Source: JBBSEZ01 sp038239195
GTDB taxonomy: Bacteria > Planctomycetota > Planctomycetia > Gemmatales > Gemmataceae
Length of the DNA: 64,000 nt
Assembly: GCA_038239195.1 (NCBI GenBank)
Contig: JBBSEZ010000003.1
Coordinates: 13,612-77,611 of the forward strand
Direction of reading: 5' to 3'
Under the pieces are notes generated by a model. That model was not told the origin of the DNA. It searched no databases and saw only the letters and a program-made list of their open reading frames with translations. Shown here piece by piece: positions 59,901 through 64,000 of this stretch. Each line of letters starts with the position of its first letter. The stretch's first letter is position 1. The translations under genes and the position numbers were made by a program.

Positions 59901-61016
59901 ATGCTTTTCGCCGTGCAGGAAGAGTACCGGGCCGCCCTGCGCGAGCTCGACCTTCTGGTGTTGACGGCGAAGGAGCCAGACGTGAAATGGCTCCGCATGC
60001 GCGGCGAGATGAAGGGCCGGCTGGGAGACCTCCGGGGCAGCGAGGACGACCTCAGCGCGGCCCTGAAGCTCGCCCCGGAGAACGGGAGCGTTTCCCTCAA
60101 CCGTGGGGTGACGCGGATGCGGCTCAAGCGCTGGAGCGGGGCAATCGACGACTTCCAGCGGTATTTGACGTTGGCGCCCAAAGCAGTGGGTCGGGCCGGC
60201 ATCCTCAACGACGTCGGCGAGGTGCATCGCCAACTGGGCCAGTACGACAAGGCGGTGAAGGCGCTTTCGGCCGCCATCGCGCTGGGGCCCCACGCGGGGA
60301 CCTATCTCAACCGGGGACAGGCGTTTTCCACCCTGGGCCGGCTCGCCGAGGCGGCGGACGACTTCAGCGCCGCCATTCGGCACGAGCCGGGCAAGCCGGA
60401 CGGATGGTTCTTGCGCGCTCAGGCCCGTCTGCGCCAGGGGCGCCCCGACGACGCGGCCCGCGACCTGGACAAGGCCCTGGAGCGACGGCCCGACGACACC
60501 GAAACGCTGCTGTTCCGCGGCCTGACGCAGCAGGTGCGAGGGAAGCCGGCCGAGGCACGGCGCGACTTGTTGGCCGTCGTCCACGGCCGGCCAACCCCGG
60601 CGCGCGGCCACCTGGCCCGGGGGCTGTTGCACCTGGAAGATCGCAGTTACGCCCTCGCCCTCGCCGACCTGTCGCAGGTGGTAAACGATCCCTTGCTGGG
60701 CCCGTTTGCTCGCCTGCCCCGAGCCAGGGCCTGGCTCGGGATGGGCCCGGCCGGAGTGCCCGGCGCCGTGGCCGACGCCGACGCTCTGGTGCGCGCCTGG
60801 CCGCGCGACGCCTTCGCTCATCTGGGCGCGGCGGGCATCCTCGCCCGCGCCGCCCAGGGCAACGTCAAAGCCGCCGCCGCGCTGCACGCTCGCGCCTTTA
60901 CGCTCTTGAGCCGCGCGGTCGAGCTGGAGCCGGGCCTGCGCAAGCGCCTGGCCGAGGGCCCCGACCTGGAGGCGTTGCGCGCCGACCCGCGCTTCAAGCG
61001 GCTCGCGGGCGGCTGA
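56916..61016 (+). CDS. Giant Ser/Thr kinase with membrane helix and long TPR region
   Basis: 1366 residues from the ATG at 56916. N-terminal 150 residues: conserved planctomycete kinase leader (MADNCFARFAQACRSDRP, LPPELIEAEFIARHEWGPF). Kinase: GEGGLGMVWYAYD, AIKEPHP, HRDLKPQNVVLG, VLDWGLARP (DWG for DFG), GTLSYMAPEQALG and RSDVFGLGAILYEILTG. A single membrane helix (TTAALVAVLVCLLAASVAGGW) lies near residue 480. The rest is a long solenoid of TPR units (AEAAREFEEAIRIDPDYRIAYGNL, ALKEYTRALELDPEHLMAL, AVAAYSEALKLEPRMVEA, and more). TPRs are probably outside the membrane and serve as the sensor. The last ~20 codons form the start of the left direct repeat. Confidence 0.88.
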   Translation: MQNSLLGPLMADNCFARFAQACRSDRPPTVAELRDWLGAFPPDERPDALVDLVGKHLRSSWAGPARHRLEDYVAEFGPEFAEFRSLADLPPELIEAEFIARHEWGPFADHPAPDEYEKRFPGQARALEAVRARCLDGERYALVRQQGEGGLGMVWYAYDRHLCRYVAIKEPHPARGEPDAVLRQLAEEARVTAGLDHPAIVTVHELRQPNQHLPFFVMRLVQGQRLHDAIRDFHAAPPGAERHLRWNRLLEAFATVCDAVAYAHSRGVLHRDLKPQNVVLGAFGETVVLDWGLARPVGAVPELPARATVGPPSELGLTTAYDTPGHQSATSGSPGQVAGTLSYMAPEQALGRADQRSDVFGLGAILYEILTGRAPYVPGPGEDATAVLRRAQVADYPPPRAPAHAPAAREGPLAAICLKAMRREPVARYAGPAELARDVRLWLADEPVSCYREPLYARPARWARRHSSTTAALVAVLVCLLAASVAGGWWHQRDRDRRQREHDEVQREVGRLAGEAEELLQRGEHGNARARAIEARARLEGRPGLVDLDERLRHILGRAEARLRLDAFLEGAGEAEYHLLGRCLLFAPTQESESGKGFVRLYERGPDLRKGMRLAEKALANLGLPDNPGPVQELAAPARARAAELLLLWGLGLEQEQGQASERAVRLFDAAEATGRRSRFLYEQRARLRRERGDEPGAEEDLRKAKGPLASTFLDHRWRAAEAGRRGQWDRSAAACRDALALRPNEVWALFRLAYALQHLGQTEGAREALQGCKGLRPNDPTTCNESGVILSNLGLWAEAAREFEEAIRIDPDYRIAYGNLIRAHAERERPREAAEVLRRYLARKPTSAFEKALAHTNMGLAFDRVKDKDSALKEYTRALELDPEHLMALRNRSIVLRERGHFAEAEVDVRKAVELRPRNAELWYVRGFLLEKWGRFPDAVAAYSEALKLEPRMVEARSQRGALYRKSKQYDKALRDVNEVLKLRPTAEAHYERAMLFAVQEEYRAALRELDLLVLTAKEPDVKWLRMRGEMKGRLGDLRGSEDDLSAALKLAPENGSVSLNRGVTRMRLKRWSGAIDDFQRYLTLAPKAVGRAGILNDVGEVHRQLGQYDKAVKALSAAIALGPHAGTYLNRGQAFSTLGRLAEAADDFSAAIRHEPGKPDGWFLRAQARLRQGRPDDAARDLDKALERRPDDTETLLFRGLTQQVRGKPAEARRDLLAVVHGRPTPARGHLARGLLHLEDRSYALALADLSQVVNDPLLGPFARLPRARAWLGMGPAGVPGAVADADALVRAWPRDAFAHLGAAGILARAAQGNVKAAAALHARAFTLLSRAVELEPGLRKRLAEGPDLEALRADPRFKRLAGG

Positions 61017-61124
61017 GGTTGGCCCGGCGAGGAGGGGCTCGCTATGCTAACCCCGTCTGCCACTGCGCCCTTGGCCCCCCGGCGAGGACTATCCCGATGA
61101 AACGACTGCTCTGCGGCCTCCTGC
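60955..61124. repeat. Left 170-bp direct repeat flanking the ATPase/DUF4276 cassette
   Basis: Covers the last codons of the TPR kinase (GPDLEALRADPRFKRLAGG), the intergenic promoter (TTGGCC at 61019, TATGCT at 61043) and the first nine codons of a DUF4198-type leader (MKRLLCGLL at 61097). Matches 63483-63652 over the same 170-base length with scattered substitutions and compensating indels. Here the kinase end is intact and the leader is cut off. Confidence 0.8.
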
Positions 61125-61128
61125 GACT

Positions 61129-61269
61129 CTTGCCAACTGCGGCTACGCGGTGTTGCAGGTGAACTACCGGGGCTCGACGGGCTTCGGCAAGAAGTTCCTG
61201 CACGCGGGCAACCGCGAGTGGGCGGCCAAGATGCACGACGACCTGATCGACGTCGGCGCCGCGCTGATG
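61129..61269 (+). pseudogene. Internal fragment of an S9 prolyl-oligopeptidase
   Basis: Joined to the DUF4198 leader four bases before it, the frame reads LANCGYAVLQVNYRGSTGFG, then KKFLHAGNREWAAKMHDDLIDV. That is the strand/loop just before the catalytic domain helix in S9C-type peptidases (usual form: RGYAVLQVNYRGSTGYGKKF). No start, no catalytic triad, and it ends near the palindrome at 61280. It must be a piece carried in from elsewhere, since the S9 peptidase at 16690 belongs to a different branch. Confidence 0.7.
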
Positions 61270-61279
61270 CGGAGGCTCG

Positions 61280-61336
61280 TTTCGCCGCCGAGCTCGCGCG
61301 GCACGGCCACCGCGCCGAGCGAGCTCGGCGGCGAAA
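61280..61336. repeat. Large palindrome, TTTCGCCGCCGAGC family
   Basis: Arms 61280-61296 and 61320-61336 are perfect 17-bp inverted repeats. The 23-base interior also pairs in part (CGCG..CGCG). Shares the TTTCGCCGCCGAGC end with 15890-15922, where it also sits at the end of a truncated gene. Confidence 0.75.
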
Positions 61337-61474
61337 TGGTCGTCACCCGTGTAACCGCGCGCACGGCTGGAAACACGATGAGAAGCCGGGCCCTTCGGGT
61401 AGAATCAAATCAGAGCCCCGAAGGGGACGAGAAGGGACAACTTCTGCCACCCTGTCGGCGAACGAGAGGCCCGC

Positions 61475-62827
61475 ATGGCGACGGCAACAACGGAGCGAAC
61501 GAGCGACCGGGCAGACGAGCGGACGAAGCCGCCGTTCTTGCGCCGGGCCCGCATCCAGGGGTACAAGAGCATCGCGCTTTGCGACGTGAGCCTCCAGCCC
61601 ATGACCATCCTGGTGGGCCGGAACGGCTCGGGGAAAAGCAATTTCCTCGACGCGCTCGCCTTCCTCCGAGACGCGGTGAAGTTCGATCTGCCCGAGGCGT
61701 TGAAGCGGCACGGCGGGCTGCCGTCGATCCTCTGCCGGTCGGCCCCGGGGGACGGTTTCACCGTTGCCGTCGAGGTCGGCTTTTTCACTTCCTCCGGCGC
61801 CGAATGGGAGGCGCGCTACAGTTTGACCGTTCCGGCGAGCGAAGGCCGAAGTCTCGGCCCTCATCAAGAACGCCTGTTCGTTCGCGACGCGACCACGAAC
61901 CAGGAAACAGGCTTCCACCTTGCCGGGGGCAAGTTGCACTGGTTTGGGTCTGACGTAAACCTGGGGGCCCGCCAGGGGGCGCCTGGCCCGACAGGCCACT
62001 TCCCTCTCCGCTTCGGCCTTCCGCCCGACTCCAGTGCTACGATCGACTTGGAGGCGCTCCCGCTTCCTTCGGGCCACCTGGTCCTCGGCATGGTAGGCCA
62101 CGCCCCCGCCGTCGCCCTGGCCGAGGGGTTGGCGTCCATGGGCGCTTACAACTTCAACCCCGACGCAATCCGCCGGCTACAGAAGCCCCTCCCCGGCGTT
62201 CTGTTGGATCGGGACGGCGGCAACCTTGCGAGTGTCATCGCGGGGTTGGAGGAGGTCGATCCCGATTCTCTCCTGCGTGTCCGCGACTACCTCGCGACCA
62301 TCGCGGAAGACGTTGAGGACCTCCATGCCAAGCTCTACGGCGAATACGAAACCATCCGCTTCCGGATGCGCTCTCCTTCATCGAAAGCGCCGCTGGAGCT
62401 CGACGCCGCCAGCATGTCGGACGGCACCCTGCGGGCGCTCGCGGCCCTGATGGCGGCCTTCCAGGTCCACGAGCCGACGGGGCCACCGAGCGTTATCGGG
62501 ATCGAGGAGCCGGAAACGTCTCTCCACCCGGGGGGGGCCCGGGCCCTGGTAGACGCGCTGCAAGAAGCGACCGGGCGCACGCAAGTCTTGCTGACAACGC
62601 ACAGCGGCGACCTCCTGGCCGACCGGGCGATCAATCCCTCTCACTTGCTGGTCGTGCGGAATCGAAACGGTCAAACGCAAATCGCTCCGATCGATGGGGC
62701 GGGCCGAGAGATCATCCGCAAAGAGCTCTACACGCTGGCCGACCTCCAGCGGATGAACCAACTGGAGCCGGACCTGACCGACCTGGCGCGGCAGGCCAAC
62801 TCGAAATCGTCGGACGGGGAGGAATAA
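61475..62827 (+). CDS. OLD/ABC-type AAA ATPase (AAA_21-like), defence-like
   Basis: 450 residues, ATG at 61475 with GAGAGG upstream. Head-type ABC/OLD ATPase: RARIQGYKSIALCDVSLQPM, Walker A VGRNGSGKS (47-55), a middle insert, the signature-like MSDGTLRALAALMAAF (314 on), Walker B PSVIGIEEPETSLHP (338-352) and the H-loop LLTTHSGDLL. No nuclease domain of its own follows; the DUF4276 gene starts two bases after the stop. ATPases of this type paired with small nuclease-like partners act in several anti-phage systems (OLD, Gabija, PARIS, Septu). That this pair is one of them is inference. The cassette is bounded by direct repeats. Confidence 0.85.
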   Translation: MATATTERTSDRADERTKPPFLRRARIQGYKSIALCDVSLQPMTILVGRNGSGKSNFLDALAFLRDAVKFDLPEALKRHGGLPSILCRSAPGDGFTVAVEVGFFTSSGAEWEARYSLTVPASEGRSLGPHQERLFVRDATTNQETGFHLAGGKLHWFGSDVNLGARQGAPGPTGHFPLRFGLPPDSSATIDLEALPLPSGHLVLGMVGHAPAVALAEGLASMGAYNFNPDAIRRLQKPLPGVLLDRDGGNLASVIAGLEEVDPDSLLRVRDYLATIAEDVEDLHAKLYGEYETIRFRMRSPSSKAPLELDAASMSDGTLRALAALMAAFQVHEPTGPPSVIGIEEPETSLHPGGARALVDALQEATGRTQVLLTTHSGDLLADRAINPSHLLVVRNRNGQTQIAPIDGAGREIIRKELYTLADLQRMNQLEPDLTDLARQANSKSSDGEE

Positions 62828-62829
62828 GG

Positions 62830-63465
62830 ATGCCTCTCCGCGTGGGCGCGATCGTCGAGGGGCAGGGGGAGTATGGGGGGATACGCACAATCCTGGAGCG
62901 GACCTGGTACGAGATGCTCCACGGCGACTTCATCGACGTACTTCGCCCCTGGCGTCAGCCGCAGGGGACTTTGCTAACGGAAGAGGGACTGAAGACGGCC
63001 GTGGATGCCGTCAAGATCCAGCTCGACCAGCAGCCTCCCGATGGCTTGCACAGGCTCGTGCTGATCCTGATCGATTCGGAGGGAACGCCGCCCTGCGCCC
63101 TCGCCCCGCAACTTCTGCAATGGGCCCGCGAAGCCCGAGCCGATGCCGACGTCGCCTGCGTCCTTCCGCACCCGATGTTCGAGACCTGGTTCGCTGCCGC
63201 CGCTTCTTCGCTGGCGGGCGTGAACGGCCTTCCCGCCGACTTGACCGGCCCGGCAGACCCGGAAGGGGAGGGCCGGGGCAAGGGATGGCTCAAGAACCAG
63301 CTTCGTCGCAAGTACAGCGAAACGGTCGATCAGCCTCGCTTCGCAGCCCGGATGGGCCTCGACCTTTGCCGGAAGAACTCTCCGTCTTTCGACAAGCTGT
63401 GCAGGGAGCTGGAGAAGCGGTTGCCTCCGACGAGCGCCCAGGGCACGGCGCCCGGCGCGCCATAG
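62830..63465 (+). CDS. DUF4276-family protein, TOPRIM-like, partner of the ATPase
   Basis: 211 residues, ATG two bases after the ATPase stop with GAGGAATAAGG as ribosome-binding region. The family pattern is present: VGAIVEGQGEYGGIRTILER at the N terminus, VLILIDSEGTPPCALAPQLL in the middle, VACVLPHPMFETWFAAA, then GKGWLKNQLRRKYSETVDQP and NSPSFDKLCRELEKRL. The early VEGxxE and later LIDSE acidic clusters occupy the places of the metal-binding Glu and DxD of TOPRIM nucleases, so a nuclease or effector role is plausible but unproven. DUF4276 genes commonly sit next to this kind of ATPase. Confidence 0.83.
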   Translation: MPLRVGAIVEGQGEYGGIRTILERTWYEMLHGDFIDVLRPWRQPQGTLLTEEGLKTAVDAVKIQLDQQPPDGLHRLVLILIDSEGTPPCALAPQLLQWAREARADADVACVLPHPMFETWFAAAASSLAGVNGLPADLTGPADPEGEGRGKGWLKNQLRRKYSETVDQPRFAARMGLDLCRKNSPSFDKLCRELEKRLPPTSAQGTAPGAP

Positions 63466-63482
63466 AGGCTCCCGGGGCGAGC

Positions 63483-63652
63483 AGGGCCCCGACCTGGAGG
63501 CGTTGTGCGAGGGCCCGCGCTGCAAGCGGCTCGCGGGCGGATGAGGTTGGCCCGGAGGGGGAGGCTCCCTATGCTAACCCCGTCTGCCCCGCAACGCCTT
63601 CGACTTCCGGCGAGGACCGTCCCCATGAAACGACTGCTCTGCGGCCTGCTGC
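63483..63652. repeat. Right 170-bp direct repeat flanking the cassette
   Basis: Begins with a degenerate copy of the kinase 3' end (same LAGG codons and a TGA, but altered upstream codons and no gene attached). It then has the same promoter region and the intact start of the DUF4198-type gene. Colinear with 60955-61124. Confidence 0.8.
63547..63575 (+). promoter_or_regulatory. Promoter TTGGCC-17-TATGCT
   Basis: TTGGCC (63547-63552) and TATGCT (63570-63575) with 17 bases between, about 50 bases ahead of the ATG at 63625. The left repeat keeps both hexamers with an 18-base spacer, which supports their importance. Confidence 0.5.
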
Positions 63653-64000
63653 TCCTGGCGTGTGCCGGCTCGGCGCGCGCCCACTTCGTCTGGCTGCTGC
63701 CCGGCCCGGGCGCCGACAAGCTCTCGGCCCGCATCGTCTTCAGCGACTCCCCGGCGCCGGACGACCCCAAGTTCCTCAAGAAAATCGCCCACACCAAGGT
63801 CTACGCGCGCGACGCGGACGGCAAGCTCTTCGAGTTGAAGGCCATGGCGGGCAAGGACGCGCTGACCGTGGCCATCCCCGGCACGGGGCCGCAGGTGGTG
63901 CTGGCCGTCTGCTCCTATGGGGTGATCGCCAAAGGCAAGGGCGAGCCGTTCCTGCTCCACTACTACGCCAAGTCGCTCGTCGGGCACACCAAGAAAGCGC
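63625..64000 (+). CDS. DUF4198-like exported protein (5' part; runs off the window)
   Basis: The first 125 codons of a gene cut by the window end. Signal peptide MKRLLCGLLLLACAGSARA, then HFVWLLPGPGADKLSARIVF, FLKKIAHTKVYARDADGKLF and LLHYYAKSLVGHTKKA. The mature N terminus beginning with His (HFVWLLP) and the barrel-like pattern match DUF4198/NikM-like proteins, where that His can bind a metal such as copper or nickel. GAGGA is upstream of the ATG. Its original neighbour upstream was evidently the TPR kinase, before the cassette separated them. Confidence 0.7.
   Translation, partial: MKRLLCGLLLLACAGSARAHFVWLLPGPGADKLSARIVFSDSPAPDDPKFLKKIAHTKVYARDADGKLFELKAMAGKDALTVAIPGTGPQVVLAVCSYGVIAKGKGEPFLLHYYAKSLVGHTKKA

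Overview
The window looks like planctomycete chromosome, most likely the Gemmata lineage (Gemmataceae). The DNA is very GC-rich. It carries families largely confined to that phylum: cytochrome-type PSCyt1/DUF1549/DUF1553 and DUF1501 proteins, DUF1080, TIGR02996 fused to SUMF1, TIGR03067, an 'LEDR'-type secreted beta-helix protein, and many Ser/Thr kinases paired with ECF sigma factors. I see no rRNA, tRNA or CRISPR array. Taxonomy is inferred from gene content only.

Layout. 0-5.9 kb: LarA-type racemase, M48 membrane protease, an unrecognised gene and a secreted transglutaminase-like protein. 6.1-10.5 kb: a translationally coupled pair, a 1100-residue SF1-helicase-like ATPase with a long coiled coil and a small partner. 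10.6-19.1 kb: DUF1080 protein, MDR oxidoreductase, TruD, a Ser/Thr kinase, a truncated antisense kinase and an S9 peptidase. 19.3-22.2 kb: a decayed stretch (frameshifted beta-helix/DUF4214 protein, antitoxin-like ORF, DUF7691 gene with a stop and a frameshift). 22.2-28.4 kb: TIGR03067 protein, transglutaminase, enolase-superfamily dehydratase, then a PSCyt1/DUF1549/DUF1553 gene with an in-frame TAG and a DUF1501 gene cut off after about 32 codons by a long palindrome. 28.4-40.5 kb: tandem squalene-cyclase-fold proteins, AAA ATPase, NagA, kinase, SirB1-like protein, SUMF1 protein and SppA. 40.6-49.6 kb: DUF1877, an orphan EutB, PPC-domain protein, DUF5662 and a membrane protein with a C-terminal TIGR03067 domain. 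49.7-61 kb: two back-to-back operons, each led by an ECF sigma factor and a giant Ser/Thr kinase (one WD40-like plus a HEAT-repeat gene, one TPR). 61-63.7 kb: an OLD-like ATPase + DUF4276 cassette enclosed by 170-bp imperfect direct repeats of its own flanks.

How it fits together. Most genes are single housekeeping, secreted or metabolic units. Signalling dominates: four intact or nearly intact Ser/Thr kinases, one broken kinase and two ECF sigma factors. The accessory signal has two parts. One is the ATPase/DUF4276 cassette, a defence-like architecture whose borders show duplication and gene mosaicism. The other is a set of at least five kinds of interspersed palindrome, several of which sit exactly where genes are broken. 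Three in-frame stops and two frameshifts mark either real pseudogenisation or draft-quality errors. TAG is an ordinary terminator for other genes here, so recoding is not supported.
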